Below, one piece after another: positions 36,806 to 45,137 of a stretch of 64,000 bases of DNA (position 1 is the first letter of the stretch; each line of letters opens with the position of its first letter). Source of the DNA: Streptacidiphilus sp. 4-A2 (GTDB lineage Bacteria > Actinomycetota > Actinomycetes > Streptomycetales > Streptomycetaceae); assembly GCA_014284505.1 (NCBI GenBank), contig JAAFYY010000001.1, forward strand, positions 6,249,845 to 6,313,844. Reading direction: 5' to 3'. The position numbers and the translations under genes are program-made. The notes beneath the pieces are model-generated. The model did no database searches and was not told where the DNA came from. It saw only the letters and a program-made list of their open reading frames with translations.

Positions 36806-37011
36806 AGGAGCTCTCTGGTGCCACCAGCGTGGTGATTCGGCGCGCACGTCGAGCGTCCGGCAGCGAAGAGCCGCAACCGCCCTGCACCGCAGCGGCCAGC
36901 GCCAAATCTCCAGTCTCTTGTACGGCCTCACAGGTATCCTCCCGATTACCGGACGATGGCTGGCTGGGCGCCCGACTTGGCAGTCTCCCGGCGACCGTGT
37001 CACCGGAAGGC

Positions 37012-38136
37012 ATGGAGGACACCCCTGTGATCGATCTCAGTAACTACGAGCTGACTTGGCCCGCCAGTCTGTTCGTTTCCGAGGCGACCCGCATCGCAGC
37101 GTCTCCCCACCGCGACTGGACAACTCGGGCCGAATGGCTACTCACTGAGGCGTTCCACGGTGGCAGTGCCTGTTCGGACTTCGAAAACCTACCGGCAACG
37201 TCCGCTGAAGACCCCTGGAGCCAGTCAGACGCCAAATGGGGTCAGCCCACGGGCCTCAACCAGCGGGCGTGGTTCAACGAGCTGATCAACCGGGTGGCGG
37301 AGATCCGTCGATTCACGGAGCCCCGTCCCTACTGGCCCCAGCGGAAGGGGCTGGCTGGCCCCAAGGCGTCACCGAACCCCGAATGGGTACGCCTCGGATT
37401 CGCCAGATTGATCATGGCCATGCACGGCAACGGTTACCTCGTCGAGCATTTCGGCGAAGAGTGCGTCGATAGCCGCGAGGAGTTGCCGGACCCGGCGGAG
37501 GTCCTCGAACTTCGACTGGGCATCCCCGGACTCTGGCCGCTCAAGCCGCAAGGATGGGATGAGGACACCTTCTTCGGCCTGATCGAGGTCTTCCACGACC
37601 TCGTTGCGCGCCCACGCGACCGTTCGTACCACTCCTGGGACCAATGTGGTTGGCACCACCGGGAGTTCCACTCGGGCCCAGCAAGAGTGCTGTACCGCTG
37701 GAGAGTCAACCAACTGCTGGCCGACGCCGGGCTTCACTACCGGTTGGCCGACGAAGGAGAAGACCAGGGGCGCCTCGTAGCAGTGACCGACGAGGCTCGG
37801 GCAGATCTGGTTCATCGCGCCCTGGCAGTCACTGATCCCAATATCAAGCAGCGCACCGAACACGCCATCGCTCTCTACCGCGGTCGGAGCTCATCCATCG
37901 AAGAGAAGCGCTCCGCAGTAATCGCCCTGGCAGGGATCCTGGAGGAGCGGCGCGATCTGATTCGCACCGAGCTCGGGAAGCCTGACGACGGCGCCCTCTT
38001 CATGATCGCCAACAAGTTCGAGATCCGTCACCGAGACGCCTCCCAGCAGGAGGACTACGATCCGGCATTCCTCGACTGGATCTTCTGGTGGTACCTCGCC
38101 ACCATCGAGCTCACGACGACACTCGGGAAGCGGTAG
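37012..38136 (+). CDS. Protein of unknown function with HEPN-like C-terminal end, candidate defence gene
   Basis: From ATG 37012 (MEDTPVIDLSNYELTWPASL), 374 residues, intact. The N-terminal 250 residues have no domain I recognise. The last 80 residues, EEKRSAVIALAGILEERRDL and NKFEIRHRDASQQEDYDPAF, then DWIFWWYLATIELTTTL, are the C-terminal pattern of a broad family I associate with abortive infection and HEPN-type nuclease proteins (the NKFxIRH motif). It is the last gene before attR. Lower GC than the chromosome and no frame errors. A GTG at 37027 is an alternative start. Confidence 0.7.
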   Translation: MEDTPVIDLSNYELTWPASLFVSEATRIAASPHRDWTTRAEWLLTEAFHGGSACSDFENLPATSAEDPWSQSDAKWGQPTGLNQRAWFNELINRVAEIRRFTEPRPYWPQRKGLAGPKASPNPEWVRLGFARLIMAMHGNGYLVEHFGEECVDSREELPDPAEVLELRLGIPGLWPLKPQGWDEDTFFGLIEVFHDLVARPRDRSYHSWDQCGWHHREFHSGPARVLYRWRVNQLLADAGLHYRLADEGEDQGRLVAVTDEARADLVHRALAVTDPNIKQRTEHAIALYRGRSSSIEEKRSAVIALAGILEERRDLIRTELGKPDDGALFMIANKFEIRHRDASQQEDYDPAFLDWIFWWYLATIELTTTLGKR

Positions 38137-38202
38137 CCGCCCCCAAATGACCAGGGCGCCGATGGCCGATCCAGTGATCATCCCTTGCTTCTACGGCAAA
38201 GC

Positions 38203-38225
38203 AAGTACAGCAGCGAAGTACAGCA
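38203..38225 (+). repeat. Direct repeat near attR, candidate integrase arm sites
   Basis: AAGTACAGCA at 38203-38212 and again at 38216-38225, about 90 bp inside the right attachment site. Tyrosine integrases bind such short direct repeats beside the core. Confidence 0.4.
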
Positions 38226-38310
38226 ACCACGCCGTGCGGCAGTGACCAACTACGTGCCTCGCAGCACCTCTGAACTGCGTAGATGACCTCAGCGACCTTG
38301 CTGCCACAGA

Positions 38311-38364
38311 TTCGGGACGAAGAGGCCGTGGGTTCAAATCCCGCCACCGCGACCCAGGTCAGGG
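38311..38364 (+). other. Right attachment site (attR): copy of tRNA-Pro 3' half
   Basis: Begins TTCGGGACGAAGAGGCCGTG at the anticodon loop and runs through the T-arm and GACCCAGGTCAGGG. It matches 27744-27797 with a two-base and a one-base difference. The 5' half of the tRNA is absent, so it cannot be a second gene. Confidence 0.88.
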
Positions 38365-38394
38365 GCCGTATCGGAGAGATCCGATACGGCCCCT
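38361..38394 (+). terminator. 15-bp hairpin next to attR
   Basis: AGGGGCCGTATCGGA (38361-38375) pairs with TCCGATACGGCCCCT (38380-38394), loop GAGA. It has the same role as the hairpin after tRNA-Pro at the other end, with a different stem sequence. Confidence 0.85.
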
Positions 38395-38794
38395 GACTCG
38401 TTCTGGGGAGTGGATGGGGAGTGACCATGGAAACCCCACTCCCCAGATGAGTGCTCGCTGCCAGTGACGTCGAGTAGCGCCGGCACCGGTCGGCGGCCCC
38501 TAAGACGGTGCATCAGGCGTCGCCAGGCCATCCGCGAAGCGGCCTGGACAGTCGGATGACACTTCCCGGTCGGCTTTGCCCTGAGATCTGCGACATGGCA
38601 ACTGAGGCCGTCCGTGCTCGGCAACCAGCGCCACGACAGTCACTCACCGCTTCGGCTTTGCTCCCCAGGTAGCCAATGGAGTCCAGAAGTGGCTGCCCCC
38701 ACCTAGTCAGAGGGAGAATCCAGCGGCGCACGAACCCCGACGACCACTACGATTGCCGCCACCCGCGTGCCGCTCTCGCTAGATCGGAACCGCC
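38395..38794. other. Spacer right of the element
   Basis: 400 bp to the next start; I see no gene or repeat in it. Confidence 0.5.
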
Positions 38795-39354
38795 TTGGCA
38801 GACCTGACCGCCCCGCTCAGTCCTGATCAGCAGGCACTCATAGAGACCATGGCTGATGCCTTCCTTAAGGAAGGGGAATGGCCAGTCTGGGACTACGTAC
38901 GCCGCACGCTCTACCTAAAGGGGCTGGACGCACCCAAGCTGCTCAAGTCCCTCCCCGAACTGGGGTGGCGGAAGAATCTAGGGCTGACCTACGGGCTCGT
39001 CTGGTACGACCGGACCGGTATCAGCGACGCCGATCGCCCAGCCCTCACCATCGCTGCTGGACTGCATCTACCCAGCTTTGCCGCGGCAGTCAGCAATCCC
39101 TTCTTGCTGGTGCTGAGCACGATGATCGAGATGGAACGCAACGCCCCAATCTCGTCCAAGGCAGTGACCGAGGTACGAGTCACCCCAGAGGATGTCAGGC
39201 ACGCTCGTCCTTCGATCAGTGAGATCTTCATGGGCTGGCTTCCGGACCTTCTAGCCCATGAGCCACCAACATACGGCGGGAACTCCTGGCTGAGCCCAGA
39301 CGGCAGCAACTGGAGCCGGGTACTCCGACGCACGATCCTTGAGTACGAAGGTCG
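38795..39354 (+). pseudogene. Hypothetical protein, 3' end cut by an IS
   Basis: Opens at TTG 38795 as MADLTAPLSPDQQALIETMA, then DAFLKEGEWPVWDYVRRTLY and LPELGWRKNLGLTYGLVWYD. At codon 186 or so (LRRTILEYEG) the similarity to a protein ends and IS transposase sequence begins on the other strand; the frame stays open by chance to 39499. I recognise the N-terminal 60 residues only as a type found in uncharacterised actinobacterial proteins. Not functional as it stands, unless the truncated form works. Confidence 0.65.
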
Positions 39355-39970
39355 CCCGGGAGGTGTACTGGGCCCCGTGATCGCTGTGAAAAATCGCGCC
39401 CCGCAGGCCGCCGCGGGTCGGCTCGGCCGCCGCCAGGGCATCGACGACCAGGTCGGCGCGCATGTGGTCGGCGATGGCCCATCCGGCCAGGCGGCGTGAG
39501 CACAGATCGATCACTGTGGCGAGGTAGAGCGGCTTGGCGCCGGCGACGGGCAGGTACGTGATGTCGCCGACGTACTTGGTGTTCGGGACCTCGGCGGTGA
39601 AGTCACGACCGATCCGGTCGCCGACCTTGGCCGCGGCGGGGTCCGGGACCGTGGTCCGGTGCTTCTTGCGCAGGTGGACGCCGATGATCCCGAACCGGCG
39701 CATGACCCGCTGGACCCGCTTGTGGTTGACCCTCAGACCGGCGTCGCGGAGCTCGGCGGTCACGCGCGGGGCGCCGTAGGTGCCGTCGGAGTCGGCGTGG
39801 ACAGCGCGTATGCGCGCCGCGAGCTCGACGTCGGCGGCCGCTCTGGCCGCCCGGGCCGGGGCACCGGCGGTCCAGCGGTAGAAACCGGATCGGGACAGGC
39901 CAAGGACCTGGCACAGCCGCTTGACGCCGAAGGCGTGCTGGTGGTCGGCGACGAACTGGAAGCGGCTCAC
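39355..39970 (-). pseudogene. IS3 transposase orfB, C-terminally truncated
   Basis: Starts MSRFQFVADHQHAFGVKRLC, then QVLGLSRSGFYRWTAGAPAR and the DDE region YVGDITYLPVAGAKPLYLATVIDLCSRR (quoted in parts: first Asp in GDITYLPV, second in FHSDHGAQYTS). The catalytic Glu that should follow about 35 residues later is gone. The frame continues 35 residues into host DNA to a stop at 39251. It cannot transpose on its own. Confidence 0.88.
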
Positions 39971-40299
39971 CAGTTGGTCTCGCCCGCGAAATACTTGGCC
40001 GCCCGGCGCAGGATCTCGCGTTCCTGCTTGAGCTCGGCGACCTGCCGGCGAAGCTCCCGGTTCTCCGCCTCGACCGCGCTCTCGGCCGGAACCGGCCGGG
40101 CCGGTGCCGCCGGCACGACAGCATCCGGACCCGCCGCACGGATCCAGCTCCGCAGCGTCTCGGTGTTCACCCCCAGGTCAGCGGCAACCGAGGCGACTGT
40201 CACGCCCGGACGCGAGCGGTACAACGCGACAGCATCCGCCTTGAACTCCGGCGGGTAACGCTTCATCCCCACAGGGACTCCGTTCTCCTGAACCATCAA
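39967..40299 (-). CDS. IS3 transposase orfA
   Basis: MMVQENGVPVGMKRYPPEFK, then ADAVALYRSRPGVTVASVAA and DLGVNTETLRSWIRAAGPD (HTH of the IS3 orfA type), with a coiled coil VEAENRELRRQVAELKQERE that joins the two subunits. 110 residues. Ends 4 bp inside orfB, where a programmed -1 slip normally makes the fusion transposase. A shorter start at MKRYPPEF (40264) is typical for the family. Confidence 0.85.
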   Translation of the reverse strand: MMVQENGVPVGMKRYPPEFKADAVALYRSRPGVTVASVAADLGVNTETLRSWIRAAGPDAVVPAAPARPVPAESAVEAENRELRRQVAELKQEREILRRAAKYFAGETNW

Positions 40300-40334
40300 G
40301 ATCCAGTGTCTCCGGTGTCCTCACAACAGGGGTA

Positions 40335-41015
40335 ATGCCCCGGCTCAGCCACGGAGACACCTTCGTTGATGTCGGTGCAAACATCGGCTACGACAGCATC
40401 CTTGCTTCGCGCCTCGTCGGCGCGGCCGGACGCGTGGTCTCCATCGAGGCGTCTCCCGAGTTCCATCGCAAGGTCCTACATCAGGCCCGACTGAACCGGG
40501 CAGGCAACGTCCGAGCGATAAATGCCGCCGTCTCGGACCGACGCAGGCCCCTTACGTTCGTTCTCGCGAGCTCTCACAACATGGGCGAGAACAGCGCCGT
40601 CCCGTACGACGGCCCCGCAGAGTCAACATTCACGATTGACGCAGCCCCTCTGCCTGAACTTCTGGGCTCAGACGAGTTGGCCAATGCCCGCGTGATCAAG
40701 ATCGACGTCGAGGGCGCTGAGGGAGGGGTCATACGCGGCCTGGCTCCCGCCCTCGGCAAGCTCCGCCCGGATGCCGAGATCGCAATCGAGGTCACCCCAG
40801 AGCGCATGGCCAAGCTGGGGGACTCCATCGAAGAGCTGTTGGAGACCATGGAGGGTTCTGGTTTCCATGCCTATCGGATCGTCAACGACTACTCTGCGGA
40901 GAGCTACCCGCCTGCTCTCCATCGCGCACCCAGCGTTCCCACCCGATGGCGCCAACCACTCATCGGCGAGAACGACCTGGTCTTTTCCCGCATCGATGCC
41001 GATGCGCTGACTTGA
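40335..41015 (+). CDS. FkbM-family methyltransferase, 5' end missing
   Basis: The frame opens right at the IS edge: MPRLSHGDTFVDVGANIGYD. SAM motif I is FVDVGANIGYDSILASRLVG, followed by VVSIEASPEFHRKVLHQARL and VIKIDVEGAEGGVIRGLAPA, all standard FkbM. Family members carry 60-100 residues before motif I, which are absent here, so this gene was cut by the same IS event that cut the gene at 38795. 226 residues remain; it may be a pseudogene. The substrate (usually a sugar hydroxyl in polyketide or glycan pathways) is unknown. Confidence 0.72.
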   Translation: MPRLSHGDTFVDVGANIGYDSILASRLVGAAGRVVSIEASPEFHRKVLHQARLNRAGNVRAINAAVSDRRRPLTFVLASSHNMGENSAVPYDGPAESTFTIDAAPLPELLGSDELANARVIKIDVEGAEGGVIRGLAPALGKLRPDAEIAIEVTPERMAKLGDSIEELLETMEGSGFHAYRIVNDYSAESYPPALHRAPSVPTRWRQPLIGENDLVFSRIDADALT

Positions 41016-41057
41016 ACGCTCGGCCGTCCCCACGCTTCATCTCAGGCTAATATTGCG

Positions 41058-41094
41058 GCGTCGGCCACCCCACTTGGATTGGGGTGGCCGACGC
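41058..41094 (+). terminator. Terminator after the FkbM gene
   Basis: GCGTCGGCCACCCCA (41058-41072) and TGGGGTGGCCGACGC (41080-41094), perfect stem, 7-base loop. Confidence 0.85.
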
Positions 41095-41161
41095 TTCAAC
41101 TTGCCAGCTGCATGACCAACCCGAGGGTCACGTCATGTTGACTGGCTGACGGGTAAGGGCG

Positions 41162-41899
41162 TCAGGCACCCGTTACCCATACCTCGCCATCAACGTTGCA
41201 GTTGATGCGTTGCCAGTGGCCGAAGGAAACCGGGATACCCTTGGCGACCATCGCCACCTCAATATCGTCGCCATCGTTCATGTAGCTGCCGGTCTGACTC
41301 GTCGCGTAGTTGTGCCAGTTTCCGCACCAGGTCACGGAGACGTTGTAGCCAACCCCCCGACTGTCATTGCAGTCCAAAAAATCTTCCCAGACTTCGCCAC
41401 CGGTGTAGTAGAAGCCCGTCGTGACAAAGTTGCCCCAGATATCGCAGGAGATGGCACTGCAAGCCGAGGAAGAGCCCGTGGCGTAGTACGTCGTCGCCGG
41501 CCGAACCGCAGAGGCGTGGACTCCGGGTGACTCCTTGACCACGTGAGCAGCCCCGACCGTCAGGGTCTCGACGTTTTCACATGTCTTCCCAATCTTGATG
41601 TTGGGGTACTTCTGGTGGATCCAGGCACACTCGGACGCCGGAGCGGGCACCGTGAACCTGTATGTGCGCGGGACCGCACCCGGAGCCACCTTGTCCGTTT
41701 CCCAACTACTGTGACCCCCTCCTGCCACCTCGTGCACGAATGAGCTGGTCATCTGGGCAGCGCCACTCTGCACCGGCACTGAGGCAGCAGCCAACTGGAC
41801 GGCGTCGGCAGGGCTGGCAAACGTAACGAAGAACGTGCCAACCAGCAAGAACGGGGCGATGGCCACAGCCATCAATTCCCTCATTCGTTTCAAGATCAC
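41162..41899 (-). CDS. Secreted cysteine-rich hypothetical protein
   Basis: 245 residues, starting MILKRMRELMAVAIAPFLLV with a signal peptide that ends near FASPADA. The mature part has seven or so cysteines (ECAWIHQKYPNIKIGKTCEN, SACSAISCDIWGN, FLDCNDSRGVG, TWCGNWHN, INCNVDGEVW), suggesting disulphide bonds. No domain recognised. Intact frame in a region of relatively low GC. Monocistronic, no neighbour that suggests a role. Confidence 0.75.
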   Translation of the reverse strand: MILKRMRELMAVAIAPFLLVGTFFVTFASPADAVQLAAASVPVQSGAAQMTSSFVHEVAGGGHSSWETDKVAPGAVPRTYRFTVPAPASECAWIHQKYPNIKIGKTCENVETLTVGAAHVVKESPGVHASAVRPATTYYATGSSSACSAISCDIWGNFVTTGFYYTGGEVWEDFLDCNDSRGVGYNVSVTWCGNWHNYATSQTGSYMNDGDDIEVAMVAKGIPVSFGHWQRINCNVDGEVWVTGA

Positions 41900-42121
41900 T
41901 CCCCGTGATTACAAAGACGGCACGGGGAACCAAACCGTAAGAATGATCTTGAAGTAAAGCCCCCCGTGTCCCGGTCGCGTCGACCAGACAGTCAGATCAT
42001 GCTCACATCAGCAAGGAGTTCGCAGTCAGAACGGTCGGGCTTTACCTCAAGTTTGCAAATCATGCTTCCCCTGGCGGGTATATGTTGACTAATAGCAGCA
42101 AAGTAGGACATAAGGCACCGC

Positions 42122-42151
42122 TTGACATGCTCGGCATGGGCGGCCTAACGT
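42122..42151 (+). promoter_or_regulatory. Promoter of the DUF2975/XRE operon
   Basis: TTGACA (42122-42127) and TAACGT (42146-42151) with an 18-bp spacer, about 40 bp before the start. The following AACGATATTCGATAT contains overlapping GATAT/ATATC elements and could be the operator for the XRE product. Confidence 0.6.
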
Positions 42152-42191
42152 CACAAGGGTAACGATATTCGATATGCCCAGGGGGGCGTCC

Positions 42192-42836
42192 GTGGTGATC
42201 GACAAAGTCCGCAACCCCGTCGAGCCGCTGTCCACCGCGTCCAGGGGAGCCTTGGGCGCCGCGCTTTCAGTCATTGTCCTCGGTGTCGTCGCAGCGATTT
42301 TCGGGAGTAACGACGTCTTCGGCTTCGGGGGCAATCAAGCCACTTGCCTTGACGTCCCGTCAGCACTGGCCCGCTTCCATGGGGATGGCGGCACACTCCT
42401 AGGCCTCCGCTCCGGGACCACAACGTTCGCCGACACCTTCAATGTTTGTATGACGCGTCCAAGTACGAGCGAGCGCCTGCTTCTAAGCCTCACCGAGATT
42501 CCGGGATACCTTCTCTTCATCGCCATGGCTGTACTGGTGGTGCGATTCACCCGCACTGCCTCCCGGGACGGTGTCTACACTGCGCCCTGTGCACAGCAGA
42601 TCCGACTTATTGGCTGGACTCTTGTCGGTGGAGAAATCATCGCCACAGGCGTCGCAGCCATCGCAAGCCGGACCCTATTCGATTCAATGGCCAGTTACAA
42701 CGGCGGGCTTCAGGCAGTGTTGGACTTCTGGCACTTCCCCCTGATCATCATTTTCGTGACCTTGGGCCTCCTCACCTTTGCCCGAATCGTTTCACTCGGC
42801 GTGCGGCTGCGTGAAGAGAACGAGGGGACCATCTAA
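42192..42836 (+). CDS. DUF2975 membrane protein
   Basis: Four predicted membrane helices: ALSVIVLGVVAAIFG, LLLSLTEIPGYLLFIAMAVL, IGWTLVGGEIIATGVAAIA and FPLIIIFVTLGLLTFARIV. GTG 42192 is chosen because AGGGGGG at 42180-42186 stands at the right distance; the ATG at 42174 would leave no binding site. DUF2975 proteins nearly always precede a small XRE regulator, as here. The pair is widespread in actinobacteria and firmicutes (YoaS/YozG type); role unknown. Confidence 0.88.
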   Translation: MVIDKVRNPVEPLSTASRGALGAALSVIVLGVVAAIFGSNDVFGFGGNQATCLDVPSALARFHGDGGTLLGLRSGTTTFADTFNVCMTRPSTSERLLLSLTEIPGYLLFIAMAVLVVRFTRTASRDGVYTAPCAQQIRLIGWTLVGGEIIATGVAAIASRTLFDSMASYNGGLQAVLDFWHFPLIIIFVTLGLLTFARIVSLGVRLREENEGTI

Positions 42837-43093
42837 TGGCCGCGCCAGAGGCAGAGAGTCACGCAATCGCCGTTCGTCTCGACAAGCTACTCACGGAACG
42901 CGGGATGACCCTAACTGAGCTCTCAGAGCTTGTGGGTGTGACAAGCGTGAACTTGTCCATCCTGAAAAACGGGCACGCCCGAGCGATCAGGTTCACAACC
43001 TTGACAAGGCTCTGCGAAGTGCTCGAATGTCAGCCCGGAGATCTCCTCGCGCTGAATAAACCAGACCCTGCGACTGCACAGCCAAGCAATTGA
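42836..43093 (+). CDS. Small XRE regulator paired with DUF2975
   Basis: 85 residues starting MAAPEAESHAIAVRLDKLLT, with HTH MTLTELSELVGVTSVNLSIL and the ending CEVLECQPGDLLAL, the YozG/HipB-like type. The ATG at 42836 shares one base with the stop of DUF2975 (TAATG). Confidence 0.9.
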   Translation: MAAPEAESHAIAVRLDKLLTERGMTLTELSELVGVTSVNLSILKNGHARAIRFTTLTRLCEVLECQPGDLLALNKPDPATAQPSN

Positions 43094-43160
43094 GCTCACC
43101 CCCAAGAGCCCCAGTCAAAAGCAGCACCGTTCGGACCCACCAGGGCCTTGGTGCCCACGG

Positions 43161-43345
43161 TCAGCCGACAGTCAGGAGTTCGCGGCGGGCGTGGCCAACG
43201 AAGTCGGCTACTGGCTTCTCCTCTTCCCACGGCGCCAGGGCCACGGTGACGTTGCGGATGTACCCACGAGCCCGGGTCGACTCGACCCGGGCAAGCACCT
43301 CGACAGCGCGGTAGCCGGCCTCCAACCCCCGGTCCAGGTCACGGT
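43161..43345 (-). pseudogene. 3' end of a TPR-type regulator gene
   Basis: The minus-strand frame gives NRDLDRGLEAGYRAVEVLAR, then VESTRARGYIRNVTVALAPW and VADFVGHARRELLTVG, the C-terminal end of Streptomyces XRE/TPR regulators. Everything upstream of about 43345 is replaced by the 3' end of another gene in the opposite direction. Only the last 60 residues remain. Confidence 0.65.
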
Positions 43346-44085
43346 TCTGCAGCGCCACCGGCAACGGGCAGAACCTGGCGGCGGGGCACAGCTACTGGCA
43401 GTTCTTCAACGAGGCGGTCTGGGGCCCGAGGGCCGGCCTGCCCGAGGTCACCGGCCGGTCCGTCGGATACGACCCCTATGCGACCATCGCCGACACGGAC
43501 GCGGGAACCACCGGCTCGGCGGACACCCACGACGTGGTGACACTCAGCCAGGGCAGCAGGACCATCAAGCGGAAGACCATCACCACCAGCTACGGCGGTT
43601 CGTCCCCGTTCTCCGCGCCCATCTCCTCCGCGGGCTGGTACGACCTCGGGGTGACGGCCACCCGGGTGCTGAAGGCCCAGCTCTCCACGGAGGTGGCCCT
43701 GGACTGGCACTTCCACGCCACCCCCGGGACCTCCGAGGTCGCCCCCGGCTACCTGGCCGCACTCGCGCCGGAGGGCCTGAACTCCGGCAACAGCGCGGCA
43801 CCGCGCAGCACCACCGCCGTGACGGTCAGCCTCAAGCGCACCGATGAGCCCTGGTCCGGTGGCGAGACGTACGCTCCGGAGACCGTCAAGGGCCTGAGCG
43901 TCTACGCCTCGCACGACGGCGGCAAGACCTGGCAGGCCGTCCGGGTGGCCCGGGTCGGCGGACACTGGGTCGCGGAGGTGCCCGAGCCGGCGGCCGCCGG
44001 AACGGTGTCCCTGCGCACCGTCGCCGTGGACACCGCGGGCGACAGCTCCACCCAGACCATCTACAACGCCTACCTCGTCGGCTGA
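43346..44085 (+). pseudogene. 3' end of a large secreted peptidase gene (S8-type)
   Basis: Open frame without a start: ATGNGQNLAAGHSYWQFFNE, AVWGPRAGLPEVTGRSVGYD, LSQGSRTIKRKTITTSYGGS and a fibronectin-like end VKGLSVYASHDGGKTWQAVR, VSLRTVAVDTAGDSSTQTIY. This is the C-terminal accessory region of large secreted serine peptidases of Streptomyces; the catalytic part is missing. The nearest GTG (43534) cannot be the original start since coding sequence extends upstream to the junction near 43345. Confidence 0.7.
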
Positions 44086-44095
44086 CCGAACCACG

Positions 44096-44134
44096 CGCGT
44101 GGGGCCCCCGGCGGGTTCGCCGGGGCCCCACGCG
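44096..44134 (+). terminator. Hairpin terminator after the peptidase remnant
   Basis: CGCGTGGGGCCCC(C)GGCG and its complement CGCCGGGGCCCCACGCG (44118-44134), one bulged C, short loop. Confidence 0.8.
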
Positions 44135-44217
44135 TTTCCGGTGCGCAGCAGGTGACTTGGCCCCTCAGGAATTCCCGGCTCGGTGATCGGACGTTGTCAG
44201 TGCCGCCGCATAACTTG

Positions 44218-44718
44218 ATGGGCATGGGCACGGGCACGGGCGGGACGGGCATCGAGTACGTACGCGGGGATGCGACAACGCCGTTGGGCAAGGGCCCCAA
44301 GGTGATCGCACATGTCTGCAATGACATGGGCGGGTGGGGCAAGGGCTTTGTACTCGCGATATCCAAACGCTGGCCCGAGCCGGAGGCCGCCTACCGCCAC
44401 TGGCACCGGGAACGCGCGAAGAACGACTTCGGCCTGGGCGCGGTACAAGTTGTCCAGGTGGAAAGGCTGCTGTGGGTGGCGAACCTGATCGGCCAGCACG
44501 GAACGCGCACCGGCAGCAAGGGCGTGCCTGTGCGCTACGAAGCGATCGACGCCGCGCTGGGAGCGCTCGCCCCCCGGGCAGCCGAGCTGAACGCGTCGGT
44601 CCACCTGCCGCGGATCGGCTGCGGCCTGGCCGGCGGGCGGTGGGAGCGGATCGAGCCGTTGATCGCCGCACGCCTCGCCGCCGCCGACGTGCCGGTCACG
44701 GTGTACGACCACGGGTGA
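44218..44718 (+). CDS. Macro-domain protein
   Basis: About 166 residues starting MGMGTGTGGTGIEYVRGDAT. Macro-domain features: GPKVIAHVCNDMGGWGKGFV (N-D and the G-x-G loop for ADP-ribose) and LPRIGCGLAGGRWERIEPLI. Related proteins hydrolyse ADP-ribose-1''-phosphate or reverse ADP-ribosylation. The ATG at 44218 or 44224 both fit. It stands near a restriction endonuclease gene, so a defence or DNA-repair role is possible but unproven. Confidence 0.88.
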   Translation: MGMGTGTGGTGIEYVRGDATTPLGKGPKVIAHVCNDMGGWGKGFVLAISKRWPEPEAAYRHWHRERAKNDFGLGAVQVVQVERLLWVANLIGQHGTRTGSKGVPVRYEAIDAALGALAPRAAELNASVHLPRIGCGLAGGRWERIEPLIAARLAAADVPVTVYDHG

Positions 44719-44843
44719 CGGCCACCTGGGCCAGGGGCCGGTGGCGCCGGGGCCCTGGGCCGGCGCCGCAGGAACCGTTGTGACGTGGGATGGTCGCCGA
44801 AAACGCGTGGGGGTTTCCGCCATCGCTCCGGCACGATGTCCCC

Positions 44844-45006
44844 ATGTCCAGCCCTCCGGAGCAGGAGCGCTCTCCTGAGCCCCGGCTGTCCGCCCTTGCC
44901 GGGCTCGAAGCCACGCTGACCCACGCGACGGCCACCCTACGGAGGGCGCGGAGCGCTGCTGTGGTTGATCAAGGCCGCAGGCGGTCACGACGTCGACGCC
45001 CCCTGA
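44844..45006 (+). CDS. Possible small protein, frameshifted
   Basis: MSSPPEQERSPEPRLSALAG, LEATLTHATATLRRARG and, after a frame change near 44950, ALLWLIKAAGGHDVDAP to a stop at 45006. About 54 residues with a hydrophobic end. Codon usage in the second part looks coding. No family known. Confidence 0.35.
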
Positions 45007-45050
45007 ACCGGGGGACGACTGAACCGGGGGACGGCTGAACCGGGGGACGA
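45003..45050 (+). repeat. Three tandem copies of a 16-bp unit
   Basis: CTGAACCGGGGGACGA, with G/A variation in the last base, at 45003-45018, 45019-45034 and 45035-45050. Confidence 0.88.
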
Positions 45051-45137
45051 CGCATCGCTGCACGTCGGGAGCATGGGCTCAGGCTCGGTCCCCGGCTCAC
45101 CCCTGAGCTCGGTGCTGGGCGACTAGGCTGCGCGGCT

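Larger units (their letters stand above)
27744..38364. mobile_element. Integrated element at tRNA-Pro(CGG), about 10.6 kb, degenerate
   Basis: Bounded by the duplicated tRNA 3' half. From left to right it holds an integrase remnant, a relaxase fragment, a two-helix membrane protein, an inverted-repeat segment, the radical SAM peptide operon, its divergent regulator and GNAT, and a HEPN-like protein, then candidate arm-type repeats before attR. A tRNA-Pro gene is also the site used by the Streptomyces element pSAM2. I find no replication initiator, no FtsK-like TraB and no excisionase, so the element is probably immobile now. Cargo gene frameshifts may be partly assembly errors. Confidence 0.8.
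39355..40328 (-). mobile_element. IS3-family insertion sequence, left end lost
   Basis: Has orfA and orfB in the usual overlapping arrangement. Transposase orfB stops being similar at about 39355, before the third catalytic residue. Its right end lies near 40328, at GAGGACACCGGAGACACTGG (minus strand). It separates two other truncated genes. Confidence 0.8.
44719..45137. other. Spacer with a small ORF and a tandem repeat
   Basis: 419 bp; contains the doubtful small gene at 44844 and the 16-bp repeats at 45003-45050. Confidence 0.6.

Noticed and set aside
38311..38349. A second tRNA-Pro gene
   Set aside because: Only the part from the anticodon loop to the 3' end is present; it is an attachment-site copy.
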